Shown piece by piece: positions 8,125 to 17,315 of a stretch of DNA of 64,000 nt (positions within the stretch are counted from its first letter, which is position 1; the number at the start of each line of letters is the position of its first letter). The stretch is from Fervidobacterium thailandense (GTDB taxonomy: Bacteria; Thermotogota; Thermotogae; Thermotogales; Fervidobacteriaceae), in NCBI RefSeq assembly GCF_001719065.1, contig NZ_LWAF01000003.1:62001-126000 (forward strand), in the 5' to 3' direction. Under the pieces are notes generated by a model. That model saw only the letters and a program-made list of their open reading frames with translations, ran no database searches and was not told the origin of the DNA. The position numbers and the translations under genes were made by a program.

Positions 8125-8459
8125 TTTTTACCACCCACATATCTACTCAGCAAGGACCTAAAATCATCGGGCGGTTCAAGCTCGCCCTCATCGATCGTGT
8201 CGAGTTTCTTCACCACTTCTGCGTGAGAAGGCGAGACCAGAATAACGTAATATTCCTTGAGGACCCTCACAAGAACCAGTGAAACGTTACGATCCACGTA
8301 CACGCGACTCACAACCTTAGCAAAACGCCCCCCAACGGCGTTGGGGAGCCTTTTCCTCAAAAACCAATATGTCGCTAAGAGAAGCAAGCTGACGAGTAAT
8401 AAGCCTATGAAGAACGAAACCAACTGCCCTATGGTAACCGCACTCCCGAAAGCGAACAC
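8121..8459 (-). CDS. fliO: Flagellar FliO/FliZ-like protein
   Basis: A 112-residue protein with one membrane helix near the N-terminus (LVSFFIGLLLVSLLLLATYWFL, about residues 10-31), a basic stretch, then a small domain with VYVDRNVSLVLVRVLKEYYVILVS, the usual FliO layout. FliO assists FliP complex assembly. Position just before fliP supports the call. I take GTG 8459, two bases after the cheY stop, preceded by GAAGG; the frame is open further into cheY but that part is out-of-frame coding. Confidence 0.85.
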   Translation of the reverse strand: MFAFGSAVTIGQLVSFFIGLLLVSLLLLATYWFLRKRLPNAVGGRFAKVVSRVYVDRNVSLVLVRVLKEYYVILVSPSHAEVVKKLDTIDEGELEPPDDFRSLLSRYVGGKK

Positions 8460-8460
8460 C

Positions 8461-8823
8461 TTATTTTGCCGTAACCTTCTGAACGGCCTCGATAACCCTC
8501 GAAGCCTGGAACGGTTTGACGATAAAGTCTTTTGCACCAGCCTGGATTGCTTCGATAACCATAGCTTGTTGGCCCATCGCACTGCAAACAATAATCGTCG
8601 CATTCGGATCGATCTTCTTAATTTCCTTTATGGCATCGATGCCGTTCATTTCCGGCATCGTGATATCCATCGTAACTACGTCAGGCTTCAGTTCCTTGTA
8701 CTTTTCAACCGCTTCAACACCGTTCGCAGCCTCTCCAACGACCTCGTGACCGGCCTTCGTCAGTATATCCTTCAACATCATCCTCATGAACGCCGCATCG
8801 TCAACAACCAAAACTCTTGCCAT
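8461..8823 (-). CDS. cheY: Chemotaxis response regulator CheY
   Basis: A stand-alone receiver domain of 120 residues. Acidic pocket D8 and D9 (VLVVDDAAFMR), phosphate acceptor D53 (TMDITMPEMNG), the conserved T/S position in IIVCSAMG, and the lysine in KDFIVKPF. Phosphorylated by CheA it binds the flagellar switch. It lies directly downstream of cheW (1 base between) and upstream of fliO. Confidence 0.97.
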   Translation of the reverse strand: MARVLVVDDAAFMRMMLKDILTKAGHEVVGEAANGVEAVEKYKELKPDVVTMDITMPEMNGIDAIKEIKKIDPNATIIVCSAMGQQAMVIEAIQAGAKDFIVKPFQASRVIEAVQKVTAK

Positions 8824-8824
8824 C

Positions 8825-9277
8825 TCATGCCACCTCCGAACCTATGATTTCCTTGAGCATTTCTTCCAAATTCAAGTAAACGATGAGTCTGTTACCCTTT
8901 TTGATTAAACCTTTAGATTTCCGACCATAGGTGTTCATCTTCCCCAAATTCGTTTCGAGCTCACCTTCGTTCGTTCTTAAAACACCCACGACCTCATCCA
9001 CCATCAAACCGAACTCGACATCCTCAACTTTGACAATGATTATCTTCCGGTAATCCTTCTGCTCCACACCTGTCAGCAACGTTGGGAGGCTTATCACCGG
9101 TACTATCTTTCCCCTGAGATTAATAACCCCCTCGATAATCTTCCGAGCGCGTGGTACTGGCGTAATATCCACTTTCTCGATCACCATCTCTACGTATTCC
9201 ACATCTATTGCCATCTCTTGGTTGAGGGCCTTGAAAACAAGAACCTCAAACTCCCTCACTTGTTCCATAAATTTCAC
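8825..9277 (-). CDS. cheW: Chemotaxis coupling protein CheW
   Basis: A 150-residue CheW domain linking chemoreceptors to CheA. Family segments seen are [48 protein letters not shown] and [13 protein letters not shown]. It overlaps the cheA stop by 4 bases and precedes cheY, so CheA and CheW are likely made in step. The chemoreceptor at 57261 is its probable partner. Confidence 0.97.
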   Translation of the reverse strand: MKFMEQVREFEVLVFKALNQEMAIDVEYVEMVIEKVDITPVPRARKIIEGVINLRGKIVPVISLPTLLTGVEQKDYRKIIIVKVEDVEFGLMVDEVVGVLRTNEGELETNLGKMNTYGRKSKGLIKKGNRLIVYLNLEEMLKEIIGSEVA

Positions 9278-11322
9278 CTCACACTCTCGATTATGTTCGT
9301 AACATCAAGGATCAGCGCAATACTACCGTCTCCGAGTGTGGCCCCACCGCTGAATATCTTAACGTCACTGAAAACCTTGCCAAGTGATTTGATAACGATG
9401 TCTTCTTGCCCAATCAACGTGTCAACTGCGATTCCGTACTTCCTTGTTCCATACCTAACCACAACAACGTTCATCTCTGCTGGTGTTTTCTCGTGCTCCA
9501 TGCCGAAGACTTCCCACAGCTTTATCAAAGGTATGACCTCACCGCGTATTACGATGACTTCCTCATTTTGAACGACCTTTATTTCATCGGCCGTAATTAT
9601 CAACGTACTGTCGATGATGGATATTGGAATTGCGTACACGAAGTTATTAACCTTCACAAGCAACGCCTGGATTATTGCGAGTGTTAAGGGCAACCTGATG
9701 GTAACTTTGGTACCTTTCCCCAACTTACTCTCGATCGAGACCGTTCCGTTGAGCGATTCTATCGTGTTTTTCACCACATCCATTCCAACACCACGACCGG
9801 AAAGTTCGCTAACCTGCTCTTTGGTGGAGAAACCAGGCAAGAAGATGAACTCGAAAATTCGCTCATCAGGAAGCCCCTGTGCCTTCTCCTCCGTAATCAA
9901 CCCTTTCTCGATAGCCTTTCTAAGGATCTTTTCGCGGTCCATCCCCCTACCGTCGTCCTCAACTTCTATAACGACGTTGTTTCCTTCATGGCGTGCTGAA
10001 AGCTTAACTGTGCCTATCGGAGGCTTGCCAAGAGCGATCCTCTCTTCCTTCGTCTCGATACCGTGGTCGATTGCATTGCGAATGAGGTGTACTAAAGGAT
10101 CACCTATGACTTCCACGAACGTTCTGTCAAGCTCGGTCTCCTCTCCTTCCATGATGAAGTTGATCTCTTTGCCGAGGTTCCTGGCAAGGTCTCTGACCAT
10201 CCTCGGGAACCGGTTGAAGACGAACTCGATTGGTACCATCCTGACCTTCATTACAACGTTTTGAAGATCGAGCGTTATCCTACTCAACTGCGCAAGTGAC
10301 TCATCAACTTCCTTTATGTTGTACTTCTTCAAAATATCCGCGATGCGGCTACGGGCGATAACGAGCTCTCCCATCAAGTTCATGAGGTTATCAAGTTTTT
10401 CAATATCGACACGAACCGTCTGCGTGATTTTCGCACGCTTTTCTTCGGTTTTCTTCACCTGTTGAACGGCTTCATCCGCTTTTTCGTTTTCTTGTTTCTT
10501 TGTTTCTTCTTCAACGCTGATCGGTTTGACATGAACGCTCTTAATTTCCGAGATTCTCATGATCTTCTCGTAAATCTTCTCGGCTGGTACGTTCCCGATG
10601 CCAATGAGCTCCACGGTTAAGTCGAACTTCTCGTTTTCAATATCCTCAACGGACGGAACGGTCTTAACCACTTCCACCCCTATTTCCTCAAGAGTGTGGA
10701 AGACCATGTACATCCGCGCCGATTTTAGTTGCGTTCCCTCTTGAAGGTTTACGACGATATGGTAAGCTGGAACGTTACGCTTCTTTGCTTCCAGAAGAAC
10801 GTCCTTCAGTACTTCTTCGGCAAAGTTGTCTGGAAGGGCTTGCACTGCGGTACCAACCTTCGCACCAACTTGGACTTGTTCAGCTTTCAACTGTTCTGCA
10901 CCCTTCTCCTTGAAAACCCTGGAACTGATTTGTTCACCGGTAGCGATCCTTTCAAAAATCTCGGTCAGTCCGCGAACATCCTCGGTGATCTCGTCGCTTC
11001 CGGTGTTAACAATGTTCTGCAACATCTTCTCAATTAGGTCAAGACCGGCGAAAAGAAAGTCGAGCTCATTACTGGTTATCTTGACCTTTCCAGAACGTAC
11101 AGCATCCAGGTAATTTTCCATCCGGTGGCAAAGTTTCGCAAGATTTTCAAATCCCATAGTTCCAGCCATACCCTTCAGCGTGTGCAAAGCTCTGAAGGCT
11201 TTGTTAATTTGCTCCATGTCCGAGGTATTTTTCTCAAGCTCAAGAAGCGATTCGTTTAAAAGTTGGATGTACTCTTTAGATTCGTCTATAAAAACTCCAA
11301 GGTATTCACCGAAGTCTCCCAT
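9274..11322 (-). CDS. cheA: Chemotaxis histidine kinase CheA
   Basis: A 682-residue class II histidine kinase. Order of domains: P1 histidine phosphotransfer with H47 in [14 protein letters not shown]; a P2 CheY-binding domain around 170-280; a charged linker rich in K and E; P3 dimerisation helices ([18 protein letters not shown]); P4 ATPase with [22 protein letters not shown] and GRGVGMDVV; and P5, a CheW-like domain at the C-terminus. It phosphorylates CheY under receptor control. The ATG at 11322 follows AGGAGGG. It lies 16 bases downstream of an unknown exported protein gene and overlaps cheW by 4 bases. Confidence 0.97.
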   Translation of the reverse strand: MGDFGEYLGVFIDESKEYIQLLNESLLELEKNTSDMEQINKAFRALHTLKGMAGTMGFENLAKLCHRMENYLDAVRSGKVKITSNELDFLFAGLDLIEKMLQNIVNTGSDEITEDVRGLTEIFERIATGEQISSRVFKEKGAEQLKAEQVQVGAKVGTAVQALPDNFAEEVLKDVLLEAKKRNVPAYHIVVNLQEGTQLKSARMYMVFHTLEEIGVEVVKTVPSVEDIENEKFDLTVELIGIGNVPAEKIYEKIMRISEIKSVHVKPISVEEETKKQENEKADEAVQQVKKTEEKRAKITQTVRVDIEKLDNLMNLMGELVIARSRIADILKKYNIKEVDESLAQLSRITLDLQNVVMKVRMVPIEFVFNRFPRMVRDLARNLGKEINFIMEGEETELDRTFVEVIGDPLVHLIRNAIDHGIETKEERIALGKPPIGTVKLSARHEGNNVVIEVEDDGRGMDREKILRKAIEKGLITEEKAQGLPDERIFEFIFLPGFSTKEQVSELSGRGVGMDVVKNTIESLNGTVSIESKLGKGTKVTIRLPLTLAIIQALLVKVNNFVYAIPISIIDSTLIITADEIKVVQNEEVIVIRGEVIPLIKLWEVFGMEHEKTPAEMNVVVVRYGTRKYGIAVDTLIGQEDIVIKSLGKVFSDVKIFSGGATLGDGSIALILDVTNIIESVR

Positions 11323-11338
11323 ATAAACGTCCCTCCTT

Positions 11339-12745
11339 TCAGGACAAAACGATTCTGTAAAACGTGAAGTAGTCCGAATTGTAACTCCAGAAAACCAGTT
11401 TAGAGCTTAGGGTAAATCCCAAGGTTGACTTTACAAGGTCACCCACATCGATGAACACTTTAAACTCGTAATTCGTGATCCTGGCGAAATCGTTGAATAT
11501 TGGAAAGTCTTTCAGCTTCTTCCTTGTCCTCTCCAGTTGGAGGTACCGCTCCTTGCTTAACAATCCTACGAAAAATTTGTTACTATACTTGAATATGTGG
11601 AGCTGAGTAGCACCCAATTGTAGATACCACTCTTGCTTCTGAACATCACCCCTGGCACCAACTTTTGAAAGCTGAACTTCGAAATCTTTTCCCACAAAAT
11701 TGTCAAAAATAAATAGAAACTCTCCAGTTTCGATTCTTCCAGTGGTATACACGCTTGTCGACAGACTCGTGAGGTACTCAAATAGAGAGATTAACTTTGT
11801 AAGCTCACCCTCAGTGCCTTTAAACCAACTCTTCATTGACGCAATAACATTCTCGGTGTTTTGCGAGCTGATAACCATGTAGTAATTCCACGCGTTCGGC
11901 AATTCTAAAATTGCATCACTTGACTTCTTACTCACAAGCTTGGTTTTGTTCCTCTGCTCAATCGTAAAGTTGAACGATCCAGCCGAGGCAGTTGAATAAA
12001 AGATTATCTGTTCCGCATTCTCCCACTTCACAACACCGGTGCCAGGCATCTCGAGTTTGAGAGCACCCGGTTTTGCGTATCCACTAACCAAGAATGTACC
12101 TGCACGAAGCCTGTCGAAATCCCTTACGCTTCTTGCAAGTTGCATTTCCGGGGTTGCGTAGGTCTTGAGGGCAAGTTCGAGTGCCTGTTTGCTTCCAGCA
12201 ACGACGAGGTATCTTCCTGATACTCCACAGAACAGGGAATCCCCGATAATGTAGTTCGTTCCAACCTGCTTGTAACTCAAAGAGAGTAAATAAGCTAAAG
12301 CTCGCGGCAGTTTCTGCGGATTTTTGGTTTCAAAGACCACGATCGCGTTGGATGCCAAAGTCTTGATAAGTTCAAAATAGTAGTTTAGGTCGAACGCCAC
12401 AAATTCCATAAGATTTACGTCGAGGCCTTTTGAGGCGAAGAGTACGTCGCTTGATATGGCGTCCGTCACAACCTCCGGATCGATTCCCGTTCTGTATTTC
12501 ATATCCTCAAGGAGCCTCAGAAACGCATCTTCAAACCCCAAACCCTTTCTATCAAGCACGAATTTGAAAAACGTCACTTTTTTCAATTCCTGGTACCACG
12601 AACCACCTTTGGAGAAGCGAAGAACAAAATCGTAGTCCTTGTGAACGAAACTAAAAATATCAGAATTCGCAAGCATGTTGGATGTAAACACTGTGATGAG
12701 TAGAATTAAAACAAAAACCTCCAGTCTTTTCAAAAACTGGTTCAT
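11339..12745 (-). CDS. Exported protein of unknown function, DUF3352-like layout
   Basis: 468 residues, not assigned with certainty. It begins with a signal peptide or membrane anchor ([17 protein letters not shown], about residues 11-27) and is otherwise soluble, rich in beta strands. The arrangement (a [10 protein letters not shown] opening, [20 protein letters not shown], then [15 protein letters not shown]) recalls DUF3352 proteins, periplasmic proteins of unknown role; this is inference from layout only. The start has an excellent site (GGGAGG, then ATG) and overlaps the tlyA stop by 4 bases. It directly precedes cheA in the same run, which hints at a role near the cell surface or motility, but nothing in the sequence proves that. 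Confidence 0.75.
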   Translation of the reverse strand: MNQFLKRLEVFVLILLITVFTSNMLANSDIFSFVHKDYDFVLRFSKGGSWYQELKKVTFFKFVLDRKGLGFEDAFLRLLEDMKYRTGIDPEVVTDAISSDVLFASKGLDVNLMEFVAFDLNYYFELIKTLASNAIVVFETKNPQKLPRALAYLLSLSYKQVGTNYIIGDSLFCGVSGRYLVVAGSKQALELALKTYATPEMQLARSVRDFDRLRAGTFLVSGYAKPGALKLEMPGTGVVKWENAEQIIFYSTASAGSFNFTIEQRNKTKLVSKKSSDAILELPNAWNYYMVISSQNTENVIASMKSWFKGTEGELTKLISLFEYLTSLSTSVYTTGRIETGEFLFIFDNFVGKDFEVQLSKVGARGDVQKQEWYLQLGATQLHIFKYSNKFFVGLLSKERYLQLERTRKKLKDFPIFNDFARITNYEFKVFIDVGDLVKSTLGFTLSSKLVFWSYNSDYFTFYRIVLS

Positions 12746-13530
12746 CCATTATCCTCCCAGGCTCTTTCTACAACTGTTATTATATCACCATCGATAATTT
12801 CGTTGCAAACATTTTTTTCTCCACCCACACGGAAGACCGCGAAGAATTCTATATTACCTTCCGCACCCTTCATCTTGGAATAGGTGAGGTATTCGCAGTC
12901 AAAACCAGCCTCTCTGTAAGTGGTAAGTACCGCTTTTATCGCTTCTACGTGGATCAATTTGTCACGCACGACACCTTTGTGACCCTCTGGAATTTCGAAT
13001 TGTGGTTTAATCAGTACGATGATCTTTGTTTTGGCTGATGCAAGCTTTTTAACAGTTTGCACCAACTTTCTGACGGAGATAAATGAGACGTCTATACTTA
13101 TGAAATCGAGCTCCTCCGCGATCAAACTCGGATCAAGCTCTTTCGCGTTCGCGCGAATCGGGACGACTCGCTGGTCTCTCTTTAACTTCTCGTGTAACTG
13201 CTCAACGTTCACATCAACAGCGTAAACCTTCGATGCACCATGCTGGAGAAAGAAATCGACAAACCCTCCTGTTGACGAACCTATGTCACACACAATCTTC
13301 CCCGTGAGCTCAACTGGAAACTCTTCGAATAGTCCCTCGAGCTTGTAACCTGCTCTACTGACGTACTTCAAATTCTCAACTACTTCTACCACGTCCCCCG
13401 GGGATACTTTCTTCGAAACCTTTGTGCACACAATTCCATTGACCTTAACGTGGCCATTCTCGACCACCCAACGGGCTTTCGACCTCGACTCGACGAGACC
13501 CTTTTCCACCAAAAAAACGTCTAAACGCAT
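12742..13530 (-). CDS. tlyA: TlyA-family 2'-O-ribose rRNA methyltransferase
   Basis: About 262 residues: an N-terminal S4 RNA-binding domain (MRLDVFLVEKGLVESRSKA, with VENGHVKVNG) followed by an FtsJ/RrmJ-type Rossmann methyltransferase domain (VCDIGSSTGGFVDFFLQHG for SAM binding, YAVDVN, ISIDVSFIS, IVLIKPQFE). TlyA methylates cytidine 2'-O in 16S and/or 23S rRNA. Its loss is known to affect motility in some epsilonproteobacteria. The ATG at 13530 shares its first base with the preceding stop (TGATG); a GTG at 13554 is possible. The next gene overlaps by 4 bases. Confidence 0.92.
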   Translation of the reverse strand: MRLDVFLVEKGLVESRSKARWVVENGHVKVNGIVCTKVSKKVSPGDVVEVVENLKYVSRAGYKLEGLFEEFPVELTGKIVCDIGSSTGGFVDFFLQHGASKVYAVDVNVEQLHEKLKRDQRVVPIRANAKELDPSLIAEELDFISIDVSFISVRKLVQTVKKLASAKTKIIVLIKPQFEIPEGHKGVVRDKLIHVEAIKAVLTTYREAGFDCEYLTYSKMKGAEGNIEFFAVFRVGGEKNVCNEIIDGDIITVVERAWEDNG

Positions 13531-14888
13531 CAATTCTGAAGATCCAGCACCCACGTTCCCACATCCGTTAGAAGGAACATCTTATTTGATTTCACGAAGA
13601 AAAAGAATACCTCGTTCCCGATGAACGTGTCTTCAAGGAAAATCCCAAAGTTTGTTCTAAAAAGTCTTGTAACGCTGGGGTATACGGGTTGTGAATAGAG
13701 GTAACGATCAGTCCCAGAAGGTTCCCGAAAACTTGAGACCACCTTTTTCTTAAGAGTTTTACCAAATTCCAAAACTCTGTCCGTGGTCTCGATTAAAATT
13801 CCACTCTCAGTTCTACCAAGTCTCTTAAAATCGGGAAAACGGTCGTTGTAAATTATTCTGCGTGTTTTGATGTCAAGAACATAAAAATTTCCGGCAACAT
13901 CAAGAATCGTAAGCAAACCATCGTAAACCAGGAAGTCCACGGGCGTTTGGGAAACTTTCATCCTCCAGGAAAGTGAGGAATCGGAAACACTACCATCCGC
14001 GAAAAGAACAATGTTATCCCATATCGCCAAAACTCTGAGGTTGTTCCAGATAGTTCTCGTTCCTTCGATCATTCTGTCCACGTAAAGTTGACGCGCCCCA
14101 CTAGTAACTATTGGAATTTCGTAAAGAGCCCTTAGGAGATCGTCCTGAGTGTTGAACTTGAGCTTCGGATCGTAAACCTCGCCAGAAAATGTCACCATGC
14201 CAGGTACGTAATCGAGATTCCTTGAGACAAGGAGTGGTAGTCCGTAGCCAGGTATGATCTTCAGCTCACCATCTCTACCAACGAACACGGTATCGGGAAC
14301 AGTTTTTTGAAATTCGGCACGCTTAGTTTCCGTACTTTCAGCTGATTCTTCACTTAACGAGGGCTCAAAACCCGTCCGCTTCAGGATTTCGCTTAACACA
14401 AGAGAAAGGTTTTCAAAGTTAAGATGATCGGCTGGAATGGAAAAAATTATTTCTTCCCCACAAGAAAACGTACGAAAGTCGACAAGCCTCTCGTCCCGGT
14501 GAACGTGAACGTTTATCTCAGCAACTATCTTCCGCTCAAGTTCATCGCTTGTTTGGTTTGTAAAGAGTTTGTAGGAAGTTTCGCGATCCTCCAGAGGTAC
14601 ACACCCAAGTTCAACCAACACCCGTCCAACAGCGTAACGCAAATCGGGAGGAATTTCCGCCCCATAGTATTTCAGTTGAACGAGCGGTAGGTTATACCAT
14701 CTTTCCAGAAGGAGTTCGAACAGTGCACTACCTGTGGAACTTCCAACCTCCAACGATATTTGGGTGTATGCGGGAACTATGCTTAGAACAAGACACGGTA
14801 CAAGAATAAGCCATGCGGTGGTGCCAATCCTGCGGATTCCGTACGATCTTTCGATAGCAATACCTCCTCGATCCTTTCCGGTGGCCAT
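13530..14888 (-). CDS. Exported protein of unknown function with propeller-like C-terminus
   Basis: Up to 452 residues. Around residues 20-42 there is a basic then hydrophobic signal peptide (RRIGTTAWLILVPCLVLS, ending VPAYTQ). The middle has helices (LFELLLERWYNL, RYAVGRVLVELG); the second half has repeating beta segments such as NFYVLDIKTRRIIYND and LRVLAIWDNIVLFADGS, like PQQ or WD-type propellers. No enzyme motif is seen. The only ATG that includes the signal peptide is at 14888, which overlaps truA by 106 bases; a GGAGGT at 14862-14867 sits downstream of it and could serve an ATC or ATT start, so the exact start is unsure. It is translationally linked to tlyA. Confidence 0.7.
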   Translation of the reverse strand: MATGKDRGGIAIERSYGIRRIGTTAWLILVPCLVLSIVPAYTQISLEVGSSTGSALFELLLERWYNLPLVQLKYYGAEIPPDLRYAVGRVLVELGCVPLEDRETSYKLFTNQTSDELERKIVAEINVHVHRDERLVDFRTFSCGEEIIFSIPADHLNFENLSLVLSEILKRTGFEPSLSEESAESTETKRAEFQKTVPDTVFVGRDGELKIIPGYGLPLLVSRNLDYVPGMVTFSGEVYDPKLKFNTQDDLLRALYEIPIVTSGARQLYVDRMIEGTRTIWNNLRVLAIWDNIVLFADGSVSDSSLSWRMKVSQTPVDFLVYDGLLTILDVAGNFYVLDIKTRRIIYNDRFPDFKRLGRTESGILIETTDRVLEFGKTLKKKVVSSFREPSGTDRYLYSQPVYPSVTRLFRTNFGIFLEDTFIGNEVFFFFVKSNKMFLLTDVGTWVLDLQN

Positions 14889-15526
14889 TGATGAGTTCCA
14901 ACCTTTACCAGATTCGCAACGATACTTCTGACCATTCCACGCAAAAAAGAGATACCTTCCACTCGGATCAGTATCAACTCACGTCTAAGCTTCACAACTC
15001 GCACGTTAAAGATAGTTTTAACGGTGTTCTCCTTTTCTTCGTCCTTCTTGCTGAACGCAGCAAAATCGTGCGTACCAACTAAAAATCTTGCCCCTTTTCT
15101 CATAGCTTCAATGTCGAGTTCGTACGGGAACCACCAGACGTACCTTTGCAGGAAAAGATCTTTGAACTCACTGTTCAGTATGTAGTAGTGGTATATGCGT
15201 TTTTTTGCCTCGTAGCGTGGGTTGAACTTATCGTGCGTAAACCAAACTCTCCTCACGTAGATATCACCAGGTAAGTTGGCATTTAAGGCGTTCCGTATAT
15301 CGTTTTCGGACAACCTTGGATTCGGACAATCGAACGCGGCCACCTGGCCACACGCATGTACACCCGTGTCCGTCCGTCCAGCCGCCACTGTGGGAACTTT
15401 CACCTTGAAGATCCTCTCCAAAGCCTTCTCCAACTCTCCTTGGACTGTACGAACCGAAGGTTGGATCTGGTAGCCGTAAAAATCCGTGCCGTCGTAGGAA
15501 AATTCTATTGCAACCCTTTTATACAC
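14783..15526 (-). CDS. truA: tRNA pseudouridine synthase A
   Basis: Converts uridines 38-40 of the tRNA anticodon arm to pseudouridine. 247 residues. Catalytic D53 lies in AAGRTDTGVHACGQVAAF, and FSYDGTDFYGYQ at the start plus FLRGMVRSIV near the end are family hallmarks. The start overlaps the end of the GGDEF gene by 8 bases; the end overlaps the next gene's likely signal-peptide coding region. Confidence 0.96.
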   Translation of the reverse strand: MYKRVAIEFSYDGTDFYGYQIQPSVRTVQGELEKALERIFKVKVPTVAAGRTDTGVHACGQVAAFDCPNPRLSENDIRNALNANLPGDIYVRRVWFTHDKFNPRYEAKKRIYHYYILNSEFKDLFLQRYVWWFPYELDIEAMRKGARFLVGTHDFAAFSKKDEEKENTVKTIFNVRVVKLRRELILIRVEGISFLRGMVRSIVANLVKVGTHQWPPERIEEVLLSKDRTESAGLAPPHGLFLYRVLF

Positions 15527-17204
15527 CGATGGCCCTACCTCCTCCGGATTTTTTCACGGTTCTGAGTGCCACCTTCAATTTTTCGAGCAACTCTTCAAGA
15601 TTCATCCCGTCAGATGGAAATTTTGCGACACTCGAGCTCAGGCTCACCTTGAACCCCCGCGCCCTCAGCTCGCTCATAACCCTCTCGGCCAACAAGAGAC
15701 CATCGGTTTTACTATTACTGTGCAAACATACGAAGAATTCATCACCGGAAAAAGTGTAAAAACCCAAGTTTTCAAGGGCCTCGGACAAAAATTTTCCGGT
15801 CGCCGAGATAAGCTCGTCACCGGACCTGAAACCGTTCTTCAAATTGTACTCCTCGAAATCGTCCACGTCTATTAAAACAAGAACAAAGCTCTTTTCCGAG
15901 CTAATTAATTTCGAAACATCCTCCCAAAACTTTGCGAAGCTAACCTGCGGCGTTGATTCCTTCTGCACAAAGTGAATATGTTGACTTTTCTGGATTAGAT
16001 TCATAATCTGCCATGAGAAGAACTTTCCAAGTTCCACTTCTCTTTTGGTTGGACGCAAGCCGGATTTCGGCTTGTCGTAACTAACGTACCCGACAATCCT
16101 ACCTCGGTGGATTAGTGGAACCAAGAAGAGGTCCTCAGGATCCCATGCATCCTCTACATCCACCTTCACGTACTCCCGAGGTGTGTAAACGTAACTGTCC
16201 GATAGATCCACACTACCTTTCGGTATGAAATATGCACCGCCAACATCAAACCTTTGCTGCAACAATACAAGCGCATCTGTGAGAGATGGTCTGTTGATCT
16301 TCAACCTTTCAAAGACCTCCGCAGGTAACCCGTAATTTGCTATTCTCACCACTTTCCGCTCACGGAAATCGAAGAGGTTAAGTAGGGCGTACTCGAATCC
16401 CATCACTTTACACGCGACAGCGAGCATCTTCTCGATGGCTTTATCAACATCCAAGCCTGTTTCGACGTCTTGATGCACTTCCACTATTTCTTTTAGATGG
16501 TCAATTTCCCAGTGGAGCTTTTCTTTTTCCAGATTTAATTCCATTTGCCAGACCTCTGACTTTACAGCATAAAACAGAATTAAAAGGAATCCCGAATATA
16601 TCAATGTCACGACAACCATGTTAGTAAGACTAGCGTACTCAAAAAGGAAAGCAACTGAAAGAAGCGCGGAAGCGTACAAACCAAAGCCAAATGTCAGAAT
16701 GTAGCTTTTCAAAAACTTCTTGAAAAACGAAAAGAACGTAGCCTGAGAAAACATCAAAGTCGAGATGAAACTTAAAAACTGGTTCGCAAGGTAGTACCCA
16801 ACCGCAAAGAACACCAACCTTAGATAGTCTGAAGGTGCCAGCCTGTACATTAAAGTTCCAAGACCAAACTGAACGATTTCGAATGACGCACGCTTGAGAA
16901 ACGTATGGAAATTGTTCGTCGAGAAAAAGATTAGAGGTATCGATATTGACGCTACACTTTCGGGAGTTAGAAAAAGCATCAAGTATAGTGCCGCAAAGCT
17001 TCTGAGCGTAAATCTCAAATTTCCCACGTAAAGAAAAACATTCTGAGCGAGCAAAAGAAGGAACACTGCCGGAATCATAAGGTACCAGTTTGTGCTGATG
17101 TTAATCGGAGCTGACAGTACAAAAAAGAAAGTCCCAACTGCAAAACACGTTACGACGAACAGGATTTCTTTCTTATTCAAGATGGCTACCCCCAATGTCG
17201 TCAT
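15519..17204 (-). CDS. Membrane GGDEF protein with GAF-like domain
   Basis: A 561-residue signalling protein, probably making cyclic di-GMP. Residues 10-215 hold about seven hydrophobic helices (for example FVVTCFAVGTFFFVLSA and VVVTLIYSGFLLILFYAV). A short coiled segment then leads to a GAF-like domain (about 240-400). The C-terminal GGDEF domain has the signature SGDEF at 486-490; serine at the first position is tolerated in active cyclases. IDVDDFEEYNLKNGFRSGDELI is the usual upstream part. I see no RxxD inhibitory site before the signature. It heads the motility cluster and overlaps truA by 8 bases. Activity is inferred, not shown. Confidence 0.88.
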   Translation of the reverse strand: MTTLGVAILNKKEILFVVTCFAVGTFFFVLSAPINISTNWYLMIPAVFLLLLAQNVFLYVGNLRFTLRSFAALYLMLFLTPESVASISIPLIFFSTNNFHTFLKRASFEIVQFGLGTLMYRLAPSDYLRLVFFAVGYYLANQFLSFISTLMFSQATFFSFFKKFLKSYILTFGFGLYASALLSVAFLFEYASLTNMVVVTLIYSGFLLILFYAVKSEVWQMELNLEKEKLHWEIDHLKEIVEVHQDVETGLDVDKAIEKMLAVACKVMGFEYALLNLFDFRERKVVRIANYGLPAEVFERLKINRPSLTDALVLLQQRFDVGGAYFIPKGSVDLSDSYVYTPREYVKVDVEDAWDPEDLFLVPLIHRGRIVGYVSYDKPKSGLRPTKREVELGKFFSWQIMNLIQKSQHIHFVQKESTPQVSFAKFWEDVSKLISSEKSFVLVLIDVDDFEEYNLKNGFRSGDELISATGKFLSEALENLGFYTFSGDEFFVCLHSNSKTDGLLLAERVMSELRARGFKVSLSSSVAKFPSDGMNLEELLEKLKVALRTVKKSGGGRAIGV

Positions 17205-17268
17205 AAATTAATTGTTACGTCGAGCAACATTTTTTTAAAGCGGTGTTTATGTATATTCCGGCAAATAT

Positions 17269-17296
17269 ATTCTATCATAAACTCGATATTTTACAA
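17269..17296 (-). promoter_or_regulatory. Candidate promoter of the GGDEF-to-fliQ cluster
   Basis: On the minus strand TTGTAA (17296-17291), a 16-base spacer and TAGAAT (17274-17269) lie about 65 bases before the GGDEF start. Box matches are moderate. The gap 17205-17315 must also hold the plus-strand promoter of the decarboxylase gene, which I cannot place. Confidence 0.4.
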
Positions 17297-17315
17297 AGGG
17301 GAGGTTAAACGCGAG

